Made by a program: the position numbers and the translations under genes
Virus record (IMG/VR): IMGVR_UViG_3300046804_001650
Coordinates: 1 to 24,298 of that record
Reading direction: 5' to 3' (one strand)
Length of the DNA: 24,298 nt
From: a virus
The notes under the pieces: generated by a model
What the model was told of the DNA's origin: nothing
What the model saw: only the letters and a program-made list of their open reading frames with translations
Databases searched by the model: none
Shown here: in pieces, positions 13,667 through 19,407 of the stretch
Position numbering within the stretch: position 1 is the first letter of the stretch
Layout: each line of letters opens with the position of its first letter

Positions 13667-13738
13667 AAGCCAACGCGCACCTGTCCTGCGTGTTGTTTCA
13701 GAAGCCCCGTCGGTTCTTCCCCCGGCGGGGTTTCGTTT
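13667..13738 (+). ncRNA. Candidate OOP-like antisense RNA, about 70-75 nt
   Basis: The plus strand here, which carries no credible gene, has two hairpins: AACGCGCA/TGCGTGTT (13672-13679 with 13687-13694, one wobble), then a G/C-rich terminator with a U-run. With the promoter-like hexamers just upstream this forms a short RNA unit lying opposite the leader of the replication protein transcript. Lambda OOP RNA is similar in length and also runs against the replication operon. No expression evidence exists. Confidence 0.45.
13702..13737 (+). terminator. Strong plus-strand terminator in the replication operon gap
   Basis: CCCCGTCGG (13705-13713) pairs with CCGGCGGGG (13722-13730) with one wobble and can extend by AA/TT; TTTCGTTTTC follows. 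The U-run is on the plus strand although the flanking genes are on the minus strand. Read leftward, the hairpin directly follows the DnaA-like stop and could still stabilise or attenuate that transcript. Confidence 0.7.
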
Positions 13739-13744
13739 TCTACT

Positions 13745-14257
13745 CTACACCTTTTCAGTCCAGCGCCAAGCACTACTCTTCGTCACTTCGCCAGCCTCTT
13801 CATGGTCTCTGCGCCAGAGCGAGATGGCGTGTAAGACTGTCGTGTGATCGTGGTTCGACCGGCGACCAATCTCGGCAATGCTCATGTGCGGCAGATCCCG
13901 CGCGCAGCGATACCAAAAATACCGGCGAACCATCACCAGCTCTTTCAGCCTGCGACGCCCGACAATCTGCTTTTCAGGAATGCCGGTCTCCTGGGAAATC
14001 TCTCTCAAGATCGACTTGTAGGTCGGCTTGCCCTCCGGCTCAGAATTTTTCCAGGGGATAACCTCATGGGCCATCCTGTACCATTGCTCGATATTCTGAA
14101 CGGGCTTGCGTTCTTCTTTCGTTGCTAATTCGGTCTCGTTGACTGACTCAATTTGAGGTTTTGGAATGAAAACGGGTTTCGGCGTTTGAACATATCCCAA
14201 ACGCTTACGCACCTGTGCATAATGTGTGGATAATTCTCGCTCATAATCTGTCAACAT
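13745..14257 (-). CDS. DnaA domain IV-like DNA-binding protein
   Basis: This is a 170-residue protein. The C-terminal part, about residues 83-145, resembles the DnaA DNA-binding domain: ILREISQETGIPEKQIVG, RRRLKELVMVRRYF, then MSIAEIGRRSNHDHTTVLHA, with the DHTTV box-recognition motif at 137-141. The AAA+ ATPase domain is absent, so it could bind DnaA boxes but not form the ATP-driven initiator filament. It may recruit or block host DnaA, or mark the phage origin. Two perfect DnaA boxes lie in its own 5' coding region. The ATG at 14257 has GAGGAA nine bases upstream; a GTG five codons earlier is an alternative. The start overlaps the ribbon-helix-helix gene by 17 bases. Confidence 0.8.
   Translation of the reverse strand: MLTDYERELSTHYAQVRKRLGYVQTPKPVFIPKPQIESVNETELATKEERKPVQNIEQWYRMAHEVIPWKNSEPEGKPTYKSILREISQETGIPEKQIVGRRRLKELVMVRRYFWYRCARDLPHMSIAEIGRRSNHDHTTVLHAISLWRRDHEEAGEVTKSSAWRWTEKV
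14214..14233 (-). promoter_or_regulatory. Two perfect DnaA boxes in tandem
   Basis: On the minus strand the sequence reads TTATCCACA, CA, TTATGCACA: two exact matches to TTATNCACA, same orientation, 11 bases apart centre to centre. They lie at codons 9-15 of the DnaA-like gene. DnaA boxes in direct repeat at about one helical turn are typical of origins and DnaA-regulated promoters. Binding could start replication or autoregulate the operon. Confidence 0.75.
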
Positions 14258-14441
14258 CTTGAATTTCCTCACTAATCTGAGGTTCCTGCGACAAGTTGTC
14301 GCACTTTTCTTCTTCCAGGCTTAGCGCCTGTTTAAGCAGGCATCTTACCGCATCTGCTTCGCTCTTGAAGCGATTTTTGAAACGGAATTCGTCGATTGCC
14401 TGCGACAATCTGTCGTCGATGAGCCAAACTTTGCGTTGCAT
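14241..14441 (-). CDS. Ribbon-helix-helix regulator
   Basis: This is a 66-residue protein with the CopG/Arc-like pattern: a basic strand MQRKVWLID, helix DRLSQAIDEFRFKNRF and helix KSEADAVRCLLKQAL, then an acidic tail of about 25 residues. Such dimers bind short inverted repeats. The ATG at 14441 has AGGGGAC five bases upstream; the longer frame from 14462 lacks a site. It is the first gene of the leftward replication operon, divergent from the exonuclease gene, and palindromes with GACA-N3-TGTC lie within and before it. It is the best candidate for the early repressor or autoregulator. Two of the palindromes are inside its own coding sequence. Confidence 0.75.
   Translation of the reverse strand: MQRKVWLIDDRLSQAIDEFRFKNRFKSEADAVRCLLKQALSLEEEKCDNLSQEPQISEEIQDVDRL
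14287..14303. promoter_or_regulatory. Palindrome TGCGACA-AGT-TGTCGCA
   Basis: A perfect 7-bp inverted repeat with a three-base centre, inside the ribbon-helix-helix gene. Its GACA-N3-TGTC core is shared with sites at 14403-14415 and 14491-14505. Candidate operator for the regulator encoded here. Confidence 0.45.
14403..14415. promoter_or_regulatory. Palindrome CGACA-ATC-TGTCG
   Basis: A perfect 5-bp inverted repeat with a three-base centre near the start of the ribbon-helix-helix gene. Same GACA-N3-TGTC core and spacing as the two neighbouring sites, about 116 and 88 bases away. Candidate operator. Confidence 0.42.
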
Positions 14442-14490
14442 GGTAGTCCCCTGTTTTGACAATAATAGTGTTTAACCCATGTTAATCTAC

Positions 14491-14517
14491 TTGACAAGGT
14501 GTCAAATCACATATTAT
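14491..14517 (+). promoter_or_regulatory. Rightward early promoter with embedded operator
   Basis: TTGACA (14491-14496) is a perfect -35; TATTAT (14512-14517) is a five-of-six -10, but the spacer is only 15 bases. The -35 is one arm of TTGACA-AGG-TGTCAA (14491-14505), so a bound regulator would block polymerase. On the opposite strand TATTAT (14462-14467) may serve the leftward operon. TTAA-N6-TTAA lies at 14471-14484. Confidence 0.6.
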
Positions 14518-14522
14518 TTGGA

Positions 14523-14543
14523 CTTTGTGCAACCGACACAAAG
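14523..14543 (+). promoter_or_regulatory. Hairpin touching the exonuclease ribosome site
   Basis: CTTTGTG (14523-14529) pairs perfectly with CACAAAG (14537-14543) around a seven-base loop. Its 3' arm includes the first G of GGGGAC (14543-14548), the ribosome site of the exonuclease gene, so the stem could limit initiation or shield the 5' end of the mRNA. It lies just downstream of the promoter. Confidence 0.5.
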
Positions 14544-14552
14544 GGGACGAGC

Positions 14553-15446
14553 ATGGACGGTTTCTCACAAGCAGAACGCGCAGCCGCGTGGTGGGCTACT
14601 GACAGCCGCAGAGCGGTGTCTGGGCATCTGATGGATGTCATTCTCGAGAAGCGTGGCGAGAAAGAGCGCGCTGATCTCTCCGAGGTCGAGGCGGTGCAGA
14701 TGGGGCTCATCATGCAGCCGACCATCGCGCAGATCTTCACCGAGCAAACCAAGATCAATACCAGGCCGCTCGACATTGCCGGTACACATCGCCAGCACGA
14801 ATGGCTTCGCTCGCACTTTGACTTCTTGTGCGAAGACGGCGGGCTCCTGGAGGTTAAAAACTTCAATGCAAGCGTCATCAACAAATACTCAGAGCCAGAC
14901 GAGCCGATTAAGCTCCCTGAGGCTGATTATGTGCAATGCCTTCACGAAGCGACCGTCTATGGATGCTCGCACGTTTACTTCGCGGTGCTATTTGGTGGTC
15001 AACGCTTTCGCTATTGGAAGCTCGAATTCACTGACGCCGAGAAAGAGGCATTCATCCAGCGCGCAGCGCAATGGTGGGCCTACATCCACTCGCACACATT
15101 GCCACCAGCAGAAAACACCGAGCACCTGAAGATCTTGCACCAGCAAGACAACGGACACGTTGTGACAGCAACGGCGCAGATTGAGAATGCTTGTGAAGTT
15201 CTTCGCAGGATCAAGGCGCAAATGACTGCGCTCGAAGAGGCTGAAGAGAAGACAAAATTCATCATTCAAAACTTCATGGCCGACAAGGCCGAGTTGGTTT
15301 CTGTTGCTGGCGACACGCTTGCAACATGGAAGACGAGTAAAGCGAGTAAAAAGTTTGACGCGAAGGCGATGGAGAAAGAAATTCCAGAGACCTACAAGCG
15401 TTATCTACGTGACGCACCTGGCTCACGCCGCTTCCTTCTAAAGTGA
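14553..15446 (+). CDS. YqaJ-type viral recombinase exonuclease
   Basis: This 297-residue protein has the PD-(D/E)XK pattern of YqaJ/lambda exonuclease: D90 in SHFDF, then LLEVKNF with E100 and K102, and the downstream QCLHEATVYG helix at 128-137. It should resect double-strand ends 5' to 3', giving single strands for the RecT protein encoded two genes later. The region MQPTIAQIF near 54-62 occupies the place where many relatives have an acidic residue before Pro; here it is Gln, so activity deserves testing. The ATG at 14553 has GGGGAC four bases upstream; a longer frame from 14499 lies in the promoter. It is the first gene of the rightward recombination operon. Confidence 0.88.
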   Translation: MDGFSQAERAAAWWATDSRRAVSGHLMDVILEKRGEKERADLSEVEAVQMGLIMQPTIAQIFTEQTKINTRPLDIAGTHRQHEWLRSHFDFLCEDGGLLEVKNFNASVINKYSEPDEPIKLPEADYVQCLHEATVYGCSHVYFAVLFGGQRFRYWKLEFTDAEKEAFIQRAAQWWAYIHSHTLPPAENTEHLKILHQQDNGHVVTATAQIENACEVLRRIKAQMTALEEAEEKTKFIIQNFMADKAELVSVAGDTLATWKTSKASKKFDAKAMEKEIPETYKRYLRDAPGSRRFLLK

Positions 15447-15453
15447 GGACAAA

Positions 15454-15675
15454 ATGGAAAACAATTCACATCGCATTTTGCGAATTTACGAAGACAAATA
15501 TGGGCAGGAACAAGGAGTTGCCTTGGTGGAGGTTCCGACTATGCGCGACCAGTTCGCGATGGCGGCGCTGAATGGCATTACAGCGAATGCTTTCAAAGTT
15601 GGCGGGCCGGAATACTTTGCAAATCAAGCCTATGCCATTGCTGATGCAATGCTCAAAGCGCGGGAGGCTAAGTGA
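15454..15675 (+). CDS. Small phage protein between exonuclease and RecT
   Basis: This is a 73-residue protein starting MENNSHRILRIYED, with MRDQFAMAALNGITANAF and a C-terminal NQAYAIADAMLKAREAK. The MRDQFAMAALNG...AYxIADAML pattern recurs in small proteins of recombination and early regions in many phages; function is unknown. GAGGAC lies before the ATG. Its TGA shares a base with the RecT start. Confidence 0.72.
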   Translation: MENNSHRILRIYEDKYGQEQGVALVEVPTMRDQFAMAALNGITANAFKVGGPEYFANQAYAIADAMLKAREAK

Positions 15676-16439
15676 TGTCCAATGCTATCGTTCCGTACAA
15701 CGATCAAGAACGCATGGCGCAGGCTATTGCGAAAAGCCAGCTATTCGGCCTTAAAAACGCTGATCAAGTCTTGGCTCTCATGGCAGTCGCGCAAGCAGAG
15801 GGACGCCACCCAGGGTCCGTTGCGCGTGACTATCATATCATTCAAGGCCGACCGGCCCTTCGTGCAGACGCAATGCTCGCGCGTTTCCAGCAAGCAGGCG
15901 GATCTGTTCGATGGATCAAATACGCCGATGACGAAGTGAAAGCAGAATTCAGTCATCCGCAAGGTGGCAATCTCACACTGTCATGGACATTCGATCAGGC
16001 TAAACGTATTGGCCTGACCGGCAAGGACAACTGGCGCAACTATCCACGCGCTATGTTGAGAGCCCGTGTGATCAGCGAGGGAATTCGTACGGTGTACCCT
16101 GGCGTTCTCACGGGCGAATACACGCCTGAAGAGGTGATGGATTTCACGCCCGACCCGATGGAGAAGATTACGGTCGAAGTCGATGAGGGCGAGTACACAG
16201 ATGGTATCGTGCTTTACGTCCCTGAAGCAGACGGCTCGGTTCGTCCCTATAAGACCTGTGCTTCAATCGACGAATGGCGCGATACCTACTTCACTCTGCT
16301 CGACACTGTTCGCAATGCCAAAAAGCTCACTGACGAGCAAAAGGCAGAAAAAGTGCAGGGATTGACAGATGCGAATAGAGAAACTGTCGAGAAGTACATT
16401 CTTAACAACGAGGACATGGAAGATGGCGAGCAACTTTAA
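15675..16439 (+). CDS. recT: RecT-family single-strand annealing protein
   Basis: This 254-residue protein matches RecT-type annealing proteins. It has GLKNADQVLALMAVAQAEG, then RDYHIIQGRPALRADAMLARFQ, the TWTFDQAKRIGLTGKDNW-like segment and NYPRAMLRARVISEGIRTVYPG (about residues 115-140), then an acidic C-terminal third. It coats single strands and anneals homologous DNA, working with the YqaJ-type exonuclease two genes upstream. The ATG at 15675 overlaps the previous TGA (TGATG) and has GGGAGG upstream; a GTG one codon earlier is less likely. Length and order are typical. Confidence 0.87.
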   Translation: MSNAIVPYNDQERMAQAIAKSQLFGLKNADQVLALMAVAQAEGRHPGSVARDYHIIQGRPALRADAMLARFQQAGGSVRWIKYADDEVKAEFSHPQGGNLTLSWTFDQAKRIGLTGKDNWRNYPRAMLRARVISEGIRTVYPGVLTGEYTPEEVMDFTPDPMEKITVEVDEGEYTDGIVLYVPEADGSVRPYKTCASIDEWRDTYFTLLDTVRNAKKLTDEQKAEKVQGLTDANRETVEKYILNNEDMEDGEQL

Positions 16440-16680
16440 GCAAAAAGAGGGCACGGGCGTTCTTTTCACCAATAGCGACAAGAAGCACGAGAAAGCACCT
16501 GATTATAAGGGCACTCTTTTGCTTGATCGTGATTATGCGAAAGGTTCAGAGGTGAAAATCTCTGGATGGAAGAAAGCGACGGTTAAAAACCATCTTATTT
16601 CACTGAGTATCGACAACTACTCAGCGAACAAGGATAAACAGTGGCCTAAGCCGGTGCATGACGATGAGGTTCCGTTTTGA
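16423..16680 (+). CDS. Small protein with SSB-like C-terminal tip
   Basis: This is an 85-residue protein starting MASNFKQKEGTGVLFTN, with DYKGTLLLD, a basic VKISGWKKATVKNHLISLSI and the final tip HDDEVPF. The tip resembles the DDDIPF end of bacterial SSB that binds many repair proteins. The body is beta-like and Lys-rich and could be a minimal OB fold, though it is much shorter than SSB. It overlaps RecT by 17 bases; the ATG at 16423 is chosen because the earlier frame lies within RecT. It probably works in single-strand DNA handling with the exonuclease, RecT and RusA. Confidence 0.68.
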   Translation: MASNFKQKEGTGVLFTNSDKKHEKAPDYKGTLLLDRDYAKGSEVKISGWKKATVKNHLISLSIDNYSANKDKQWPKPVHDDEVPF

Positions 16681-17141
16681 CGACGGTGATCTTCACCATT
16701 CCAGGCACAGCGCGGGGCAAGCAACGGCCTCGCGCAACGCGCCAAAACAGGGTTTACACGCCTAAAGAAACTGTAAACCAGGAAGCCTATATCAAGATGC
16801 TCGCCGCAACTGCCATGCGCGGCTTTGCACCGTTTGGAGGTCCATTAGAGGCTACTTTCAACATAAGCGTGGCAATACCAAAATCTTTTACCCGACGAGA
16901 CCTCGAATTGAGTTTAGCGGGTAAAAAATGGCCTACATCGAAGCCGGACATCGACAATGTGGTGAAACTGCTTTGCGACGCAATGAACGGGATCTGTTAT
17001 CACGATGATAAGCAGATCGTGGATCTATTGGTCACAAAGTCATACGCATCACACGCCGAGACGACGGTGATGATTAAGATGAAAGGGGTCGAGCATGGCT
17101 GCGGTGAAAGACAAGCTGATGAAGTTGGAGGAAGCGTATAG
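16677..17141 (+). CDS. rusA: RusA-type Holliday junction resolvase
   Basis: This 154-residue protein has the RusA pattern: an N-terminal FTIPGTARGKQRPRA, then KPDIDNVVKLLCDAMNG with paired catalytic Asp and YHDDKQIVDL (about residues 89-115). RusA is a dimeric nuclease that cuts four-way junctions, resolving recombination or replication intermediates. The start is unusual: TTG at 16677 overlaps the previous TGA and has GAGG upstream; the next candidate is GTG at 16686. The C-terminus is extended and overlaps the next gene by 47 bases. Confidence 0.87.
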   Translation: MTTVIFTIPGTARGKQRPRATRQNRVYTPKETVNQEAYIKMLAATAMRGFAPFGGPLEATFNISVAIPKSFTRRDLELSLAGKKWPTSKPDIDNVVKLLCDAMNGICYHDDKQIVDLLVTKSYASHAETTVMIKMKGVEHGCGERQADEVGGSV

Positions 17142-17328
17142 CTTCTTTCGTGATCCAGAAATCGGCATGGCAATCGACACAATCAAAGTGATGGAAGCTC
17201 GCATTGATGTTCTTGAGGACGCGCTGCGCGATGTTCTGACGTACTTCATTCAGTCGAGTGCAACATCTGTCATGCCGCCCAAGCCAATCGACAACGCATG
17301 GCGTGTGTTGGAGGAGGGCATCGTATGA
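17095..17328 (+). CDS. Small helical protein, 77 residues
   Basis: The protein starts MAAVKDKLMKLEEAYSFFRD, with a coiled-coil-like region IDTIKVMEARIDVLEDALRD and ends NAWRVLEEGIV. GGGG lies about nine bases before the ATG inside the resolvase gene, which it overlaps by 47 bases. No family recognised. The end overlaps the next gene by ATGA. It could act as a small oligomer in the recombination region. Confidence 0.62.
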   Translation: MAAVKDKLMKLEEAYSFFRDPEIGMAIDTIKVMEARIDVLEDALRDVLTYFIQSSATSVMPPKPIDNAWRVLEEGIV

Positions 17329-17708
17329 CTGATGATCTTGTGAAGCGGTTGCGTGATGCAACTGAATGGCCAAATGATTTACGCGAAGAAGCAGCGGATC
17401 ACATTGAAGCATTGGAAGCGGCGCGTGATGGTGCATACACAGAACGCAATCGCTTGGTTGCATTCCTTGCCAGCATCTATTCATCTGGCGTGAAGAAGAC
17501 AGCCATCCCCGGTTGGGATGAGTCGTGGCATGGATGCGTTTATATTGACCTACCAGTGGGACAAGCATCCTGGCATTTTCACGACAGTGAAGCACACCTA
17601 TTTGCTCATTTGCCTCCGTATGAAGGTGAATGGGATGGGCATACAACGGAAGAAAAGTATGAACGCATTGCTCGCGCTGCACTAGGGGAGAAGAAAGATG
17701 ACCGATGA
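17325..17708 (+). CDS. MTDDLVKRL-family small protein A
   Basis: This is a 127-residue protein starting MTDDLVKRLRDATEWP, with a helix REEAADHIEALEAARDGAYTER, a middle WDESWHGCVYIDLPVG, and the end ARAALGEKKDDR. Proteins with this opening (a short helix pair followed by a coiled coil) are frequent in alphaproteobacterial phages, often in tandem, function unknown. It overlaps the gene upstream by four bases and downstream by 11. Its N-terminal codons and its C-terminal codons are both repeated in the next gene. Confidence 0.7.
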   Translation: MTDDLVKRLRDATEWPNDLREEAADHIEALEAARDGAYTERNRLVAFLASIYSSGVKKTAIPGWDESWHGCVYIDLPVGQASWHFHDSEAHLFAHLPPYEGEWDGHTTEEKYERIARAALGEKKDDR

Positions 17709-18199
17709 TCTTGTGAAGCGGCTTCTGGATTGGTCTGAATACGATGAAGGCAAGATCAACGACGCCCGTGAAGAAGCCGCGTACCGGATTGTGCAATTAC
17801 AGGAAACGGTTGAGGTAATGCAAGACCAGATTAGAGAACTTCAATGGAATTTAGAATGTAAAGATGATTTGCATCAGCAAGACTACGAGCGTCTTAGGCA
17901 TTACCAAATCGCATTAAGCGATATATCAAAAATGACTATGTGCATGGCTGTTAGTTACGCTGATCTTGCACAAAAACAAAAGGACATTGCTATCGCTGCA
18001 CTAGGAGAGAAGAAAGATGACTGACTATACAGGCAAGAATGGCATTCAAGTGACGCCAAACAAAGAAGATCAGGTCATCAAGCTGCATATGTTCCTTGAT
18101 GGCGCATATACAACTTGGGTTGAGTTTAATGAAGAGCAAATAGAAAGCTTGCTCCGTGAAATTGAAATTGCCCGCGCTGCACTTAGGGAGAAGAAAGAA
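17676..18199 (+). repeat. Three copies of a stop/ribosome-site/start junction
   Basis: A segment beginning GCTGCACTAGG and running into GAGAAGAAAGATGAC occurs at 17676-17702 and 17995-18021; a diverged third copy is at 18176-18199 without ATG. Each encodes the end of one protein (AALGEKKDD or AALREKKE) and carries the ribosome site of the next. A second repeat covers the starts at 17325-17348 and 17698-17721. The pattern suggests tandem duplication with shuffling of central parts. Confidence 0.75.
17698..18024 (+). CDS. MTDDLVKRL-family small protein B
   Basis: This is a 108-residue protein starting MTDDLVKRLLDWSEYDEG, with a long coiled coil at about residues 24-65 (EEAAYRIVQLQETVEVM and IRELQWNLECKDD) and ending AIAALGEKKDD. 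It is a paralogue of the preceding gene at both ends, while the middles differ. GGAGAAGAAAG upstream is the ribosome site and also codes the end of the previous protein. Function unknown. Confidence 0.7.
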   Translation: MTDDLVKRLLDWSEYDEGKINDAREEAAYRIVQLQETVEVMQDQIRELQWNLECKDDLHQQDYERLRHYQIALSDISKMTMCMAVSYADLAQKQKDIAIAALGEKKDD

Positions 18200-18214
18200 C
18201 AGGAGTGGGACTAA
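18017..18214 (+). CDS. Small protein sharing the repeated C-terminal module
   Basis: This is a 65-residue protein starting MTDYTGKNGIQVTPNKED, with beta-like IKLHMFLDGAYTTWVEF, helix NEEQIESLLREIEIA and the end RAALREKKEQEWD. Only its tail resembles the two upstream proteins. The ATG follows GGAGAGAAGAAAG in the repeated junction and overlaps the previous stop by eight bases. No family recognised. Confidence 0.65.
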   Translation: MTDYTGKNGIQVTPNKEDQVIKLHMFLDGAYTTWVEFNEEQIESLLREIEIARAALREKKEQEWD

Positions 18215-18300
18215 TGAGTGAGCCACCGTTAGGACCGTGGCCGTTCATAGCGGTCATCGTGCTATCACTGCTATCTATCTACTGGGGACTGACGAAATGA
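18214..18300 (+). CDS. Membrane miniprotein, 28 residues
   Basis: The ORF encodes MSEPPLGPWPFIAVIVL then SLLSIYWGLTK: a short Pro-rich start and one transmembrane helix of about 17 residues. AGGAG lies nine bases before the ATG, which shares a base with the previous TAA (TAATG); the end overlaps the next start by ATGA. It resembles in size the two membrane miniproteins of the other early operon, but is not similar in sequence. Role unknown. Confidence 0.62.
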   Translation: MSEPPLGPWPFIAVIVLSLLSIYWGLTK

Positions 18301-18656
18301 ACCACAAAGATCTACTCGCTGACGCCGTTGCAACGCTTCGTGATCGCGGCAATCGTTACGGGCCTATGGAAGAGATGTTCGACCGTACTGCTCGCCTCGC
18401 ATCCATCATTCTTGATCGTACCGTGACGCCTTACGAGATCACTACGATCTTGAAGTGCCTGAAGGACGCTCGAAAGAAATATGATCGTGGCAATCCAGAG
18501 CACTACATGGATAACGTGAATTACGAAGCCTTCTCTGCTCAGTTTATTCTTGCACCAGTCGAGGCAAGTGCTGCTGACATAGCAGAAGATCAAATGATCA
18601 AAGCGATGGCTCAAAAACTTGCGCCTCACCAGCCTGAAGGGGAAACTGATGTCTGA
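18297..18656 (+). CDS. DUF6378-like phage protein
   Basis: This is a 119-residue protein starting MNHKDLLADAVATLRDRG, with NRYGPMEEMFDRTARLASIIL, ITTILKCLKDARKKYDRGNP and DNVNYEAFSAQ. This order (RxxxYG, helix, lKxaRk, Asp-x-x-x-Tyr) matches the DUF6378 family, found in many phages and resembling all-alpha nucleotide pyrophosphohydrolase folds; activity is not known. The ATG at 18297 overlaps the previous TGA. The tail is Ala/Gln-rich and overlaps the glycosyltransferase gene by eight bases. Confidence 0.72.
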   Translation: MNHKDLLADAVATLRDRGNRYGPMEEMFDRTARLASIILDRTVTPYEITTILKCLKDARKKYDRGNPEHYMDNVNYEAFSAQFILAPVEASAADIAEDQMIKAMAQKLAPHQPEGETDV

Positions 18657-19407
18657 TACCAAGAAGATCTTTATCGCGACGCCTATGTACGGTGGTATGT
18701 GCACAGGGTTCTATGCGCAATCACTGCTTATGATGCAGAGCATCTTTGCTGCCAATCAGATCGAAAGCTGCTTGTCTTTTGTGTTCAACGAAAGCCTGAT
18801 CACGCGCGCTCGTAATTCGCTTGTGAATACCTTTCTCAAAACAGACAGCACGCATCTTCTGTTCATTGATGCTGATCTGAAGTTCGATCCGTCTGGCGTG
18901 TATCACATGATCATGGCTGACAAGGATGTCATCTGCGGCATTTACCCTAAGAAAGAAATCAACTGGTACACAGTTGAGCAAGCCGTCAAAAACGGAGTGC
19001 CGACTGATCAACTCAAGCACCATACCGGCTCTTGGGTGATCAATCTGGTTGGCTATGAGGGGAATGTCGAGGTTCCTATCAATGAACCTTTCGAGATTTG
19101 GAATGGCGGCACAGGCATGATGCTGATCAAGCGTGAAGTCTTTGAGAAGATGAAAGAAGTCACGCCGATCTATAAGAACGACATGGTGGATCTTGGAGGC
19201 CAGACGCAAATGGCTGAAGAGATCTATATGTTCTTTGATACGTCTATCGAACCAGAGACGCAGCGCTATCTGTCAGAAGACTATCATTTCTGCCGTAACT
19301 GGAGACAGTTGGGCGGCAAAGTATGGGCTGCGCCTTGGCTGACGCCTGGACATATCGGTTCTTATGTCTTTGAAGGCCAGCTAACCCAGAACAAGCCTAC
19401 TGAGTAA
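18649..19407 (+). CDS. Glycosyltransferase-like protein (GT-A, Anp1-like)
   Basis: This 252-residue protein has IFIATPMYGGMCTGFYAQSL, NESLITRARNSLVN and THLLFIDADLKFDP, with the DAD metal motif at 74-76. Later WNGGTGMMLIKREVFEKM and SEDYHFCRNWRQLGG match acceptor-side motifs of phage GT-A enzymes. No membrane segment is present. It probably transfers a sugar in the cytoplasm; DNA base, host protein or surface-glycan precursor are open. It is unlike the glycosyltransferase at 7721-8425. GGGG lies eight bases before the ATG. It is the last rightward gene, and its stop lies inside the endolysin gene on the other strand. Confidence 0.83.
   Translation: MSDTKKIFIATPMYGGMCTGFYAQSLLMMQSIFAANQIESCLSFVFNESLITRARNSLVNTFLKTDSTHLLFIDADLKFDPSGVYHMIMADKDVICGIYPKKEINWYTVEQAVKNGVPTDQLKHHTGSWVINLVGYEGNVEVPINEPFEIWNGGTGMMLIKREVFEKMKEVTPIYKNDMVDLGGQTQMAEEIYMFFDTSIEPETQRYLSEDYHFCRNWRQLGGKVWAAPWLTPGHIGSYVFEGQLTQNKPTE

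Noticed and set aside
13626-13847. Plus-strand ORF of 73 codons over the replication gap
   Set aside because: No ribosome site, overlaps DnaA-like coding sequence and a terminator lies within it; a noncoding RNA fits better.
17074-17796. Long minus-strand ORF of 240 codons
   Set aside because: It lies opposite three coupled plus-strand genes, has many His and Cys without pattern, and no ribosome site.
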